A stretch of DNA of 64,000 nt from Sepioteuthis lessoniana (GCA_963585895.1 OY757924.1:57670940-57734939), one strand, 5' to 3'; positions 9,669 to 21,326 are shown, counted from the stretch's first letter. Notes: generated from the letters alone by a model not told the origin. Numbers and translations are program-made.

Positions 9669-10911
9669 CAAGGTTCCTTCAATAAGTTTCCAGATTTTTT
9701 TTGTACCGGCATTTAAAATTGTCGTAAACTCGTGAAAATTCACTATGTTATTGCTATACATCTTATGAGATGACTGGCAAATGAACAGCTGCAGCAGTAA
9801 TTGAAATACACCCTATTAAACCCTGATTGACTCAGCTGGTGAATTTCAAAAATGCAATCTGGACGTGAGGACACTTTAGAAGAACGATATGCAATAAAAC
9901 TCAGCATCAGTTTTTGAGTGACATAAGAGATTCAAGGAAGGCAGGGAGACTGTGAGGGATGATGATAGGTGTGGGAGGAGTAAGGAAGTCAGAACACCAG
10001 AGTTGATAGGCCAAATAAAGAATTTCATGGATAAAGACCGTCGAGTGTCTATAGAGACAATAAGTGCACAGTTTGATGTCAGTGTGGGAACTGTACACAC
10101 AATTATTCGCGAGGAACTGAAGATGCGGAAGTTTTGCGCAAAGTTTGTCCCAAGGGTGCTCAGAGAAGATCAGAAGGAAAGACGTTGTCATGACAGCAGG
10201 GAGATGGTCGAGCTGATCAATTCAGATCCTGCAGTCCTTGATGCTCTGGTGACCTGCGATGAAAGCTGGATCTACTGCTATGACCCAGAGACCAAGAGAC
10301 AGAGTTCCCAGTGGAAGCATGCTGGCTCTCCCAGGCCCAAGAAGGCCAGACAAGGCAAATCCACCCACAAACTTTTGATGATCCCTTTTTTTGACAGCAC
10401 TGGTATGATCTACATGCACTGGGTTCCCACTGGACAGACAGTCAACAAGGAATACTATGTTGAAGTGTTAAGGGAGTTCAGGAAGAAATTCCGTTGGAAG
10501 AGGCCAGCACTCTTCAATCGGCTCAGTGGCATTTCCACCAGGGCAATGCACCAGTCCACAACTCCATCCTTGTCACAGACTATTTGACCAAGATGGGCAT
10601 CAACACAGTTCCTCAGCCTCCCTATAGTCCAGACCTTGCTCCCTGTGACTTTTGCTTATTCACTAAGCTCAAGGAAAAACTTAGAGGCTGTCGTTATGAG
10701 ACAATTGAGGAGATGAAAGCGGCTGTGACGAAGGTCATTGACATGCTCACACAAGAGGACTTCCATGGGACCTTCCAGAAGTTGTTGGAACGGTACAATA
10801 AGTGCATTGCAGCCGGAGAAGATTACTTCGAAGGGGACTAGAGTTTCATGTGTGTACTATCAATAAAAGTGCCCATACAAAGAAGTCTGGAAACTTATTT
10901 AATGAGCCTTG
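9669..10911 (+). mobile_element. Near full-length mariner element
   Basis: The element is 1243 bp. The left end is CAAGGTTCCTTCAATAAG; the right end, reversed, is CAAGGCTCATTAAATAAG; both continue TTTCCAGA. TA flanks lie at 9667-9668 and 10912-10913. The size and TA duplication are those of mariner elements. It carries one transposase pseudogene in the plus direction. Confidence 0.93.
9852..10841 (+). pseudogene. Mariner transposase, inactivated
   Basis: Transposase would cut and paste the element at TA sites. The N-terminal start MQSGREDTLEERYAIKL (9852) is followed by a deletion and frameshift of the first helix-turn-helix. A Trp-to-stop change lies at 9919-9921 before HKRFKEGRE. The frame then runs clean from about 9922: TPELIGQIKNF, RVSIETISAQFDVSVGTVHT (second HTH), VTCDESWIYCYD with the first catalytic Asp. 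A frameshift near 10515 moves the rest (QWHFHQGNAPVHN onward) to another frame. The second catalytic residue, normally Asp before NAPVH, is Gly here. The third Asp (APCDF) is present. At least four independent lesions make it inactive. Confidence 0.93.
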
Positions 10912-10913
10912 TA

Positions 10914-12689
10914 CGTGTGTAATTGATTAAGTATTCTTGGGAGGCATTTACTGTTTTTCTTATAAATAAAATCACATGACATCGTCTCAAAAGTTGATAA
11001 AAAATGATAAATTTCTTAAGTAACTTTGTTTTGTTGGGATTTAGAAAAAGAAACTAAAGAAATTTTTTTAATGTTGCATTTTTCCAGGCGGGGGCTCTAA
11101 TAGGAAGCAAGAACGGCTCATGCCCAAAGAAAGGGGCTTCCTGGCACCAAGGGGAAATTCTCTGTCATTAAGATGTTACCACTCATATTGAAAGGAATTT
11201 TTTCTCTCAGCTGTAGACAGGGTAGCACACGTGCTCACCAAGTTCTGGGCTTAGCGGCAGGCTGTGTCTCCTGTTAACAGTCGCCTCTGCTAAATATACA
11301 TCACTGAACACACGACCAACCCTTGAACTTGTAACTTAACCGAAAGTGACTCTCTAATATATTTCAACGCTTTGTCTGGGAAATGCGACCGTTTTTACTG
11401 GTACAGGAAAACGTTCACATCACAGAATAGTCATTAAGCCCTAAAATAAAGTTTGATTTAAAAGGTATCCTTGTCTCTTTCCTTCCGTCATTAATTCTCT
11501 TACTGCTTCCAACAGACAAAGAAGACGACAAGTTAATGGAGTAAGAAGAAAAATGAATCAGATACGAAACTCAAAATCATCCCTACAGAACTCAACCATT
11601 AACCGAACACCAATGACCTACACCACGAACCACGAAATCTTCTCAGCCCCATCGTTTAATGTATATAATATTATTATATATTATATGCTCTGGTGTTATA
11701 AATAGTGAACCAGATTTTCATTGTCTTAACTAATCACCTTCCTTAGGTATCGGCTATGCAGGGACACTTTGGATCGATATTAATGCAAGGTTAAGCTTAG
11801 GAACAAGGTAAGCTATTTCATATAAGGTATGACCCCTTGTTTTTGAGGTGAAAAATTCCTCTTAAAAAGTCATTTTTCACATGAGTATATACGGTAGATG
11901 TCGGTAAGATTTCCTTTTTTTTTTTTTAATTGAAGCCTGAACTCACTGCTGAAAAACAGTGGGTTTTTTTGTTTTTAGTTGGGTTTTTCTTCTTTTTTTT
12001 TCTGAAATTTGTGCACACCTCTAATATCTCAGTTCATTCTTTCTACTTTAATTTAAGTGAGATTGCTTCAAGATGAAAATTCTATAATCAGCCTGCGACA
12101 ATTAGAATGGCATTCTAGATTACGCCCAGATTTCCCATATAGATAAATGAGTTTTGTGGAGGATTATAATCATGAATACGATGAACGCTGGACGGATGAT
12201 ATAGGGGTGGTGGGAAGAGAATCTGGGATTTTTTTTATTTTTTTATCCTAATATTTCGTCATTTGATAATTGGCTTTTGCAGTACTCTGAAAGAAACTAC
12301 ATTTTTGTTTATATATATTTCGTCTTTTATAATCTTTTTTATCTTTTGCAAGACTGTTATTATCGTGTCTGAACTGTCTTGAACTAGTTGAAATTATACT
12401 AGAAATAAGGAATTCATTTTGTTTTACTGGGGCTGATTGATAAATAAAGTTTCCGATCTTATAAAACAAGTTTTAGACAATATAGAACAATGAAACTGGT
12501 ATCAAAATGAAATAAATTTTGTTCTGTTCAAAATCGGTCGTGGCATCCGTTAGTCTCACAAGCACACGAATCTGTGATTGGGACTGGGTTGCTGGCCGAA
12601 GGTATATTGTATGAAAGACCAGCAGTTTCCTATACAACAAGTCTCGCATCTCTACTAGCACTGTTGATGAAGCTTTAAACACATCGACT
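10914..12689. other. Unassigned, with a GC-richer block
   Basis: No gene recognised. A block at about 11085-11360 is clearly richer in GC than its surroundings and follows a polypyrimidine-AG (CATTTTTCCAG), but its translation matches nothing I know. A T-rich tract lies at 11912-12005. An ORF of 73 codons at 12248-12469 (minus) is not convincing. Confidence 0.4.
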
Positions 12690-13290
12690 GTATCCCCCGC
12701 AAAGGGACCCCCCCCCAAAAAAAAACAAATAGAGGTGACCTGTGTATAATACTAAACTACATCTGATGACGAAGCTCCAGTTCTGGTGTTGTGGTTAGTA
12801 TGAAGTAACCCTTCATTGCCATTATTCCCAGGTCCACTCTCGCTCGAAGTGGTAGTAGTTGTTAGGGACCCATGAATGGTTCAAATAAATCTGTTTAAAA
12901 ATGATTCTTATTCGAGAGGACCATGTTTCGGATCCCTTGTAATTGTTGTCTCGTTATAATTTATTGAGTTAGCATTTAATTCCACACTATAAACCCTGTT
13001 GGCGGAATTTAGAATACACTGACTGCGTCTCCTGCTGAGGAGTACCCTGAGTATTATACAAAACAGTATCTGATAATGAGGCTCCAAATCTGGGTAGTGT
13101 GGAGTACTTTTCATTTCCTTTACTCCCAGGTCCACTCTGAGTTTGTCCAGTCAGCTAGGGCTGTACAATACACTGACTGAATCTCTGCAGAAGGATAAGA
13201 CTACCTCAACGAGTGTCCTTTATATAACATTAAACAATCTGATGGCGAGGCTCCAATCAGTGGAGTGTAATACGATGGATTCATGTTGAA
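12690..13290 (-). mobile_element. Three truncated repeat A module 2 pieces
   Basis: Module 2 is seen three times in a row on the minus strand: about 12690-12905 (GGTCCACTCTCGCTCGAAG), 12985-13146 (ACTCCCAGGTCCACTCTGAG) and 13147-13290 (CAGTCAGCTAGGGCTGTAC, AACAATCTGATGGCGAGGC). Each lacks hairpin and core. Confidence 0.7.
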
Positions 13291-13844
13291 TATTAAAATT
13301 TCGAAAATAATAATGCGACTCTGTTGTTCAGAATGCAAAAAAGGCTTCATTCAGACTGTCTAAATTTTGGTATAGCAGTCCGACGCAAACACGAAGAAAA
13401 AGAGAGAGGAAGAACTTTTTAAGGGTTTATGAGCGAATCTTGCTTGTAGCTACAAAGAGACATCCACCAAAATTTTACCCAACTTGTCTCTTTGGCTTTC
13501 AAATCTCAACTGCCCCTCGAATCCAAAATTATCTTTTCTTATATGATATCTTCTTAATTATTGCATCAGCAAGTCATATTAGAACACGTGTCATTAACTT
13601 TTATTTGACCACACCGGTCGACAAGCCTTGATTTGTTTATTATTCATATCCCGTCTTCCCTAACATTATTTTGACATTAAGTGTTTAAACATGGTCACTA
13701 CCTGTCCACACATTTGACCTTTGCGAGGAACTACACTTATATTCAAAGATTTTTAACCAGTCCACAACCTGATCAAACTAAATAATAAAATAATTAATAC
13801 AATCGATTATCAATAAAATAATCAATATAATTAATTACCACCCG
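13291..13844. other. Unassigned sequence
   Basis: No repeat or gene recognised. An AATCAATATAATTAATTACC-type AT tract lies at about 13780-13840. Confidence 0.4.
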
Positions 13845-13985
13845 ACTTATTTTCTGTAAGTATAACACACCAACTGCATCACTGCAGAAGGATAAGACTA
13901 CCCCAACGAGTGTCTTGCATATGACGTTAAACAATCTGATGGTGAGGCTCCAATGAGTGAAGCTCAGGAGAATTTTGGGTACCTC

Positions 13986-14386
13986 TTTTTATTTGTCTCT
14001 GCTTCCCACCAGACAGGACTTGACACAAGGTTAAATGACCCGAAGGTCGATTATAGAGGGGATTAAGGGGAGGGGAAGGTCGGACACGAGCCGAGGCTCG
14101 AGCCCTGATGGTCTATGCTGATCATCGGTCTACTTAGTGTAACGTGGACCTGATGACCCAAATCTGGGTCCAGGCAAGTATGCCTGATTATATCTTCAAC
14201 TGGACAGCAATGTTCAGTGCTATACAAGGGTGAGAAAGGTATCAATGATGCAACTCGCCCACCCGAAGATGGTCCAGCCGAAACTGGGGGCCTTTCAGCC
14301 TCAAGGCTGCCAGTGAACATTGATCATCCGGCACGGATGCCAGACAGTCCGCTGAAAAACCTCTGCGCCAAGCACAGTGACTAATC
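13986..14386. other. GC-rich insert of unknown type
   Basis: About 400 bp of sequence distinctly richer in GC than its surroundings replaces part of module 2. It holds GAGCCGAGGCTCGAGCCC (palindromic) and an 85-codon minus frame (14063-14320) I cannot identify. It could be a SINE or a mobile-element fragment. Confidence 0.5.
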
Positions 14387-14575
14387 AATTCTGGTCCGGA
14401 GTGGTAGCACCTGATCTATGGATCAAATAGAACTGTTTGACATTTAAACTGTGTGCAAACAAATGTCTTACGTTAAATTTAATTATTATTAATTAAACTG
14501 TTTTGCTATTTAACTGCATGTAAACAAATGACTGTTTAATTGAATTGGTAGTGATATACACCAATACTTGAAACT

Positions 14576-16097
14576 TGTGGGGGGACGAATAAATAAATAA
14601 ATTCGAAATTAAAATTTAAAAAATAGATAAATAAAAAGAAAACTATTAAATTTGAAGAAACTCTCAGAAGTCTCTAACGGAAAAGGAGATGACGCATGCG
14701 TAAAAGAAAAAAGGCTTTCCTCTTGACAAAGGGAGCAAAGTATTCTTTCTCTTTCAGGCAGTGTCCGTCGAACCAACAACACCATTTTGCTGTCTGGTGT
14801 TTTGGGCACCACGCCTACGTCTTTTGACGTAGCGTCGGTTCGTCCTTTCACCCAGTAGCAGCCCTCTCTCTATCGGTCAGCACTATGCTGAAATATACAA
14901 GACCAACTACTGAACTATAAACCCTTACTGGACTTTGACAAAACTTCCAAAAAGAAAACTAACCCTTATGGAAGCCCGAAATAACAAATACGGACACCTA
15001 CATATATGAAACGAATTAACGTACTTTTGACACCTTAACTGGGGGATTCAACCATTTCAATGTATTTGTAGGTGTGAGTGAAAGTATTTATGCTTCCCCA
15101 CAAGTTTATGTTGGTGTTTGATATAGAGTGTTTAGAAAAAAGGTTGAATAGGCATAATATAGACATAATATAGGCACAATATAGGCACATGGATAAAGTA
15201 GTAAATTAAGGAAGCCAATGAAACAAATGAGTAAAAGATATGAAACGAATGAAACGAGTAAAGGTTGTAAAACGGCGTGGACAAAATAAACATTTAAACA
15301 AGGCGACGAACAAAAACAAATTTATATACTATAATAATAAAACTTACATTGATACATAAAAAATATTTTAATTCTACTAACAAAATAATAGTGTGTGTAT
15401 GTGTGTGTGTGTGTCTAACGCAACTAAGCTACAAAAGAATTACATGTTTTAAATGTCCTTTTTTATGATTAGAAACGGGCAGTTTCACTGAGACTGGAAA
15501 GCGTCTCATAGTCAATATATATTTTGAATGTCTGCGAGGACCATCCATGTTGTTGCTTTTCACTCCTGTTAATTCACACTGGAGGGAGTGTGTTGCTGCT
15601 GCGAAGAATTTGTGTAGAAGATAGCAAGGGTGTTTGAAGACGACGTATTTATAGAAAATACGCGTCTTGTAGGTGACTCAAAAACTCAGGGCTAGAATTT
15701 ACGCGAGGACGTAGTTTTAAACATGTCACGTGGTTCTCCTAGCCAATGGTTTCCCGAGACTGAATATGTGAGCGTCCGCATCTTTGTGGGAACAAGTGGC
15801 TTACCGCCCAAAATAATTTATAGGAGGGTAAAGTCCTGTATATTCAGGAAAAACTCCCTCATCCACGGAATGGTTGTTGAACCCAGTAAATAAAGGAAAG
15901 TATAAAAGAAATGTCTTCCTCTCTTATCTATTTCTATCTTTTCTTTTTGTATATTTCTTTTGGGACTTTTTTTGGGCAAGGCATTGCGCCGGCCAGTCAA
16001 CGTGGGGTAAAATAGAATAACCAAAATATGGAGTCAGATATCTTACGGCAACACAGCCTTGTTCTTAGCCCCTGACCTTGAAGCCTCTAACCCCACA
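14576..16097 (+). mobile_element. LTR-like element H, copy 1
   Basis: The ends are TGTGGGGGGACG and CTAACCCCACA, so TG...CA with a TGTGGGG/CCCCACA inverted repeat. A 4-bp duplication AACT flanks it (14572-14575, 16098-16101). Without the nested D element it is about 750 bp. An AATAAA signal near 15888 is kept in the inverted copy. No internal coding region is present, so it is probably a solo LTR. Confidence 0.75.
15066..15836 (-). mobile_element. LTR-like element D, copy 1
   Basis: It interrupts H: TGTAT occurs on both sides (15061-15065, 15837-15841), and the other H copy has an uninterrupted TTGTATTCAGG at this place. A TATAAATACGTC promoter-like motif is conserved on the minus strand with copy 2 at 31268-32098. 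It also holds a (GT)n tract at 15391-15414. Ends are not TG/CA, so the class is uncertain. Confidence 0.7.
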
Positions 16098-16373
16098 AAC
16101 TCTTTAAATGTATGTCTAAATTGAATTATTGGTATTACATAGTAATACTTGGAACCTTTTGACTGTGTGCGTATAAATGGTGTTAAATAGAATACTTAGA
16201 GTTAAATCGTAATACCTGTAGCCACTTCACTGTCTGCAAACAAATGATTTTTTATATTGAATAGAAATATTAGTTAGATTGCAATAATTGAAACCATTTA
16301 ACTATAGCAATATTATACTAGTGTGTGAACAAATTACTTCCTACTCATTTAAAAAATTTTAAAAGTACCTATT

Positions 16374-17250
16374 TAGTGGAAGGGAAATTTCGTATTTTAG
16401 TTTAGCATGCAAATTTAATTCGACACTTAATTTCACCCAATCAAGATGACCTATCCTATTGAGCCCGGACCTTCATTTCCGGCCAGCAAAAACGATAAAC
16501 TGCCAAACCCAGTCTTTTTGGCTGGAGAACGCCGTCCAGTGCAGACGTCACACTGGCCGTTCTTCAATAGCTGCTCTTTAGCTGGACAACGCCGCCCAGT
16601 GCAGACGTCTCACTGTGGCTCTAGAATAGCAGCAGCATGGACACATCGAGGGAACCCATCTAATTTTGCAAGGAATCCCAGTTGAATATAAATTAGATAC
16701 ATTCAACAAGCCTCGCACAGGCACAACTTTATGTCACCCCCCCCCAAAAAAAAAAATTGGCGATGTCGATCCGACGCACAATTAAGCTCTCGACACCTAG
16801 CTCTCAATTCACCTCTGGACCACCTTAATGGAGACAACGCAAACTCTCCACCAGTCGCACAAAATTCACGGTGACTCTAAAGTTCAATTCCTCACACGTC
16901 CGACGACACACGCTGCCATCTCAACCTTCTCAACTTCCCATAACTCAATTTCGTCTCAATACTCACAAGCTTACTCACCACGAGTCTTGCAGCACCAAAA
17001 GCAAACACAATATTCCATGCTACAAATAAAAACCTATTCATAAAAATATATTTCGACCTTCGGCTTCTTATCTTCTTCATCATTCTACCTTTATTTACCC
17101 TTAAAACTTAGCGAGGGGACTAACAACACTAAGCGAGGAAACAACTCAACGTAAACACGCATACGTTACACCATCTTCCTCGCTAAACACAAACAACACT
17201 TCCCTCTCGCTAACAACAAAAATCTCCGGCTAAAATCATCCCACACCTAC
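16374..17250 (+). mobile_element. LTR-like element F, copy 1
   Basis: It is roughly 75% similar by eye to 39901-40620 and starts near TGGAAGGGAAATTTCG. It carries a CCAAT motif (CACCCAATCA), an internal tandem duplication of about 59 bp (ACGCCGTCCAGTGCAGACGT and ACGCCGCCCAGTGCAGACGT), and an AATAAA near 17024. The boundaries are approximate. No protein is encoded; the 79-codon frame at 16446 includes the duplication and is not conserved. Confidence 0.65.
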
Positions 17251-17518
17251 AAGTTATGTGTGCAAACTAATGACTGATATTAAATTGTGACTGTTTATAT
17301 AGCAATATTTCAAATTATTTAACTGTGTGCGAATAAAATGAGCTCGGACTCATTTAAGAATGTTATCAACAAAATGTGTTTACAAATAACATATATTTAA
17401 TATATACGTAAAAAGAGGATTTGGTATTGAGGGGTTCCGACTGAAGGGCAAGGGCAATGGGCAAAGCTGTGTTGCCGTTTGATATCTGACTCCATTATTA
17501 GGTTATTTTATTTTACCC

Positions 17519-18110
17519 TGTAGCACTATGTGGGTAGGCCGCCAAAGTAGACGAGTCTGTTTTGGCGCGAAACCAGACAAAGGATTCTTGGACATGAAAT
17601 CTCGCCGTATCCAGAAGTGGTAAGGGGACGCGAATGGGAGTTGACGACGCGACCCAGGAGAGAGGGCAGTTGCGGCTGGACAGCAGAGAGGCAAGCAGCA
17701 GAAGTTGGCGGCTGGAGAGCAGAGAGGGCAGTTGGCGGCTGGAGAGCAGAGAGGCAGTTGGCGGCTGGACAGCAGAAAAGCGAGGCAGCATGGGATAGGG
17801 TCCAGCGAGAGTGAGTCAAGATGAGTCTGATTCCAGTAGCATTGTGGAATTTTCGCTAGTAACCCACGCTAGCGATAGTCCGCACATGCATATAGTGTTG
17901 CAATACCTTCCTCTGCTCTTGGTTAACCCAAAGTTGTTCGTGTTTGTTCGTCTCTCCTTCTATTTTCTCCGTTCCCTCGATCGTATTCTTGTGTAGGTAA
18001 AGAAATGTGCGTTACCTCCTCGAACCACTAGTTGATCACCGGCCGGCTAAGAAGTGACATGGTTAGAAGACTGAGATAACGTGGTGGGGGAGAGGGTGGT
18101 AACGTTTACA
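17519..18110 (+). mobile_element. Solo LTR J, 592 bp
   Basis: The ends are TGTAGCACTATG and AACGTTTACA (TGTA...TACA), flanked by a 4-bp duplication ACCC (17515-17518, 18111-18114). The empty site is preserved in H copy 1 (TTTTACCCCACGTT near 16000). No coding region lies inside. Confidence 0.88.
17645..17790. repeat. Minisatellite inside LTR J
   Basis: About four units of roughly 29 bp, consensus AGTTGGCGGCTGGAGAGCAG. It makes the local sequence GC-rich and opens frames on both strands. Confidence 0.85.
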
Positions 18111-18800
18111 ACCCCACGTTAGCTAGTCGGTGTAATGCCTTGCCCAAGAAAGTCCCAAAAAGAATTATACGAAGGAAGACAACAACAGATAGTAGACGAA
18201 GACGTTTCTTTTACATTTTCCTTTATTTCCTGGGTTCAACAACCATTCCATGGGTAAGGGAGTTCTCCCTGAATACAATTGAAATGGTTGAATCCCCCAA
18301 TTAAGGTGTCAAAAATACATTAATCGTTTCTTGCATATGCTTGTCCTCATTTGGTATTTAAAGGTTCCATAAGGGTTAGTTTCTCTTTGAAGTTTGTCAA
18401 AGTCCAGTTGTTTTAGTTTGTAGTTCCATTTCGCAGTCTTTAATATTCCGGCATACTGTTAACCGTGAGAGAGATGCTCCTGGGTGAAAGGGACCAACCA
18501 ACGCCTAGTCCAAAGACGTATGGCGTGGCGCCCAGACACCAGTTGGCAATGATGTTATCAATTCGCCGGTCACTGCCTGAAAAAGAAATTGAGCCTGTCC
18601 CCCTGTCGGGAGATCGCTTTTTTTCTTTACGCATGCGCCGTTTCTTTTTCCTGTCAGGGACCTCTGGGAGTTTCTGCAAATTCAATAGTTTTCTTCTTTT
18701 TTTGAATTTAATTTAATTTTTTTTTTTCATTTATTTATTTGTTCCCTATAGTATCAAATAACCTACAATGATTTATATGCCATGAAACCAAACTAAACAA

Positions 18801-19020
18801 ATTAAACCAGAGTGAACCTATGGGCCCAATAGGTCTGTTTAGAAATTACTAGTATTGGATAGGAATACTTTGTCATATAACTGTATGCAAAGAGAAAAAA
18901 CTCTTAAGAAATAACCGCACAACAAATGTAAATATGAACATAGTAAGAACGCGATCCTGTAATCTCTAGGCACAAAATAATCCCAGATGGGTTGACAGGC
19001 TATTAAAACCAATCAATCAA
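18801..19020 (-). mobile_element. Repeat A2 fragment
   Basis: GATAGGAATACTTTGTCATA and the variant hairpin GGCACAAAATAATCCC, GGTTGACAGGCTATTAAAACC match A2 copies at 55600-55790 and 52500-52930. Confidence 0.65.
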
Positions 19021-19094
19021 TTAATATCTCGATGTTATCCAATGGAAGAGGCAGGGTCGATATAGCTTGGTAGCAGAGTTGGCTCAGCTCTATG

Positions 19095-19190
19095 TTCTTT
19101 GACTGGTAACCTAACAAAGCTAGAGATTTCGATCTGTCCTACTATTTGGGAAGAAAAGATGGATACATATCTTTTCCAAAGCTGTTGCTA
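19095..19190 (-). mobile_element. SINE-1 decayed fragment
   Basis: GACTGGTAACCTAACAAAGC, ATCTGTCCTACTATTTGGG and CATATCTTTTCCAAAG align with the reverse of the SINE-1 central region. Confidence 0.55.
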
Positions 19191-19299
19191 ATGTTTCTAC
19201 AGTTAAATGGTGTGGTGGTTGTAGTTTGTTATTTTGGTTATTTCAGTGGATGTGCGTCCGTAATTTACGGGTATTGCTCTCTAAATTATTTCCACCACA

Positions 19300-19990
19300 A
19301 ATACAACACAAAACTTTACAATTGCGTAAAAGAAATGGAATAGAACACAACGAACATTAAACAACAAACAATTTAATATGAATATAACAGAATATGAAAA
19401 CAAATAAAATACATGTGTAAATGGCCTTTTGGAAAATAAAGTTTGGCAAGAAGAAAATAAATTTGTTTAAAGATGTGTGTATGTTCATGTTAACAGAGTC
19501 CGTAAATAAGTCATTCTTACTTACATAAAGTTCATAGCGGGTTTTATGATTGTGGCGACAGCGTGTCGCGTTGATGAAAGAAAGTTTGTCGGGTTTTTCT
19601 TTTGAATGTGATTCGCGGCCATTTGAAGATATGTCATGAACTTTAGTTGAGGAAGGAAAGGAATTTGTCGGACACAGTATCGGCTACTGCATTACTGGCT
19701 TAGTGGCTTGTGTTTTAGTCTTAGTCTTCGTCTTGGTGTAAGTTTGTATGTAAGTTTGTGTGTATGGCTCCCTGACTCTGTGTTATTTATATCCTACAGG
19801 TGGATCAAAGAATCGTCCTAAAATTTTGGCGCGTACACATTTATTAACCAATCAGAATTGTATTTTACTATTTTATTTTCGAACCTAAATATTTTCTGTT
19901 AGTTCACTTCCGATCCTATTTTTCTAGAATCTTCTATTCTATGTTTTTAGCTGATTGGTTAAAAAATATAAAAATGTAACTTAAATGCTA
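19300..19990 (-). other. Possible LTR-like block
   Basis: The minus strand has a promoter-like GGATATAAATAACAC near 19785. An inverted pair TTAACCAATCAG (19844-19855) and CTGATTGGTTAA (19951-19962) carries CCAAT boxes. No second copy or target duplication was found, so this is weak. Confidence 0.3.
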
Positions 19991-20099
19991 ATGCGGTTTT
20001 GATCCTAAATTTCTTGAATGTTCTTAAGTATGTTTTTATTGCTTATTTTAAGACTAGAAAAAATGTGTATCCTATAATAGTTTCAATTTTTGCTATCTA

Positions 20100-20190
20100 A
20101 GAGAATGCAAACAGCATCGGCTAGAAATTGAACTCTGCACACTGATTTCATTTCCTGTATCAATAATCATGCCGCTATACTCATCTTCTT
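20100..20190 (-). mobile_element. tRNA-like SINE fragment
   Basis: GAATGCAAACAGCATCGGC, GAAATTGAACTCTGCACAC and CAATAATCATGCCGC resemble the reversed tRNA-like head of SINE-1. Confidence 0.45.
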
Positions 20191-20222
20191 CAAGATTCCG
20201 TTTACTTTTTAATTCAGCATTA

Positions 20223-20223
<1 letters not shown>

Positions 20224-20254
<31 letters not shown>
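20224..20254. repeat. (TA)n microsatellite
   Basis: About 15 TA units. Confidence 0.95.
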
Positions 20255-20257
<3 letters not shown>

Positions 20258-21070
20258 GAAATCAATTGATTTCTATACTAAAAAAGTGTTAATTTTGGTG
20301 CAAAAAAATTGGCTCGAGAAGCTGTAATTTTTGTATCTTTATTTTGCATTTTATAACCAATCAGCGTGTACGCGCTAGTTTTAAAATTACTTTGAAAATT
20401 CGCAGACGACAATATTTGAAAAATTTAAAGGATCAAAAACCAATATAATCTAAGGAATTTTTCCCTCCTAGATTGTTAAAAATACATTTTTAACCAATTA
20501 GATTCAAAGATAAATCCCCAAATTTTTTATCAAATTTTGAGCCCACCTCAAGCTTATAAGTAGCCATAAAATAAATACGTCTATTAGGTTCGAAGTTATG
20601 CTGTATCTACTTGACTTTCGGTTTATTTCTTTTGAGTAAAAATCTAACGTTCTTTTCTTTCAAGAATGCCTTTAATTTCAATATTGCTTACTTAACTTAA
20701 ATTGAACGAATATGTTATTGTTTACAAAGATCAATTACTTCTATCACAAGAAATATCTCGCTTGCCGATTGTTTCATTTTGTTAACAAACTGACATTAGC
20801 ATCAATGCATTGTTCTCCTTCTTCATTGTTGCACAATCATACAAAGATCTTTGACGCTCAAAAAAGTCCTTTTAGATTTAGGCTGTAACATTTCATGCAT
20901 GAATCTTCAATTTATCTCTTAAAATATTCACGCTCTGACTTATGTTATCTTTTCTTACGATAAAAAAACCTTGTAACTTCTGTTTTTCAACAATCTTTTC
21001 ACTCAATTTAAAGAAATAAAAATGTATTACTTTGTAGATCGGCGTTTTATTCAATCCTTTACACCTTTTT
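20255..21070. other. Unassigned AT-rich sequence
   Basis: No gene seen. Further AACCAATCAG/AACCAATTAG motifs lie at 20353-20364 and about 20491-20502, related to the pair near 19850 and 19955. Confidence 0.4.
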
Positions 21071-21072
21071 CC

Positions 21073-21073
<1 letters not shown>

Positions 21074-21112
<39 letters not shown>
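21074..21112. repeat. (CA)n microsatellite
   Basis: About 19 CA units, directly left of a miniature transposon. Confidence 0.97.
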
Positions 21113-21116
<4 letters not shown>

Positions 21117-21319
21117 TGAGAGTCGTTCAAAGGTTCTAAGCCACAATCAGAAATCTGAACATTTTTATTGAGGCAATACTCTAGCAATTCTTATAAAACT
21201 ATAAACATCTAAATTAGTTTTTCGAGTTTTATAAGTAGTAACAGTGTGATACGCTAAAAGAAATGTTCAACTATGCGATTCTGTTTTGTGAAGGCTTAGA
21301 ACTTTTTAAACGTGTCTCG
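21117..21319. mobile_element. Miniature mariner-like element, 203 bp
   Basis: Ends TGAGAGTCGTTCAAAGGTTC then TAAGCC and, reversed, CGAGACACGTTTAAAAAGTTC then TAAGCC form imperfect inverted repeats of about 28 bp. TA flanks lie at 21115-21116 and 21320-21321. The terminal sequence is shared with 27846-28403. Confidence 0.8.
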
Positions 21320-21324
21320 TATAA

Positions 21325-21326
<2 letters not shown>

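Larger units (their letters stand above)
17428..18750 (-). mobile_element. LTR-like element H, copy 2 (inverted)
   Basis: This is the reverse-oriented relative of 14576-16097 and lies in the hairpin of repeat A. A 4-bp duplication GTAT flanks it (17424-17427, 18751-18754). Shared landmarks include GTGTTGCCG, GATATCTGACTCCAT, AATGCCTTGCCCAA, GGGTTCAACAACCATTCC and TTACGCATGCGCC. It lacks element D but contains solo LTR J. Confidence 0.78.
13845..18800 (-). mobile_element. Single repeat A copy with nested insertions
   Basis: Pieces of one minus-strand A copy occur in order: module 2 (13845-13985), module 2 end and core (14387-14575), core (16098-16373), core and spacer (17251-17427), hairpin second half (18751-18800). 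Joining across the insertions restores the usual order of the family. The inserts are a GC-rich block, H (14576-16097), F (16374-17250) and H again, inverted (17428-18750). Confidence 0.8.

Noticed and set aside
11085..11190. Host exon after CATTTTTCCAG
   Set aside because: There is a plausible acceptor, but no frame gives a recognisable protein and a stop comes early.
17513..17819. Overlapping minus-strand frames in LTR J
   Set aside because: They read through a GC-rich minisatellite in several frames at once; none is conserved.
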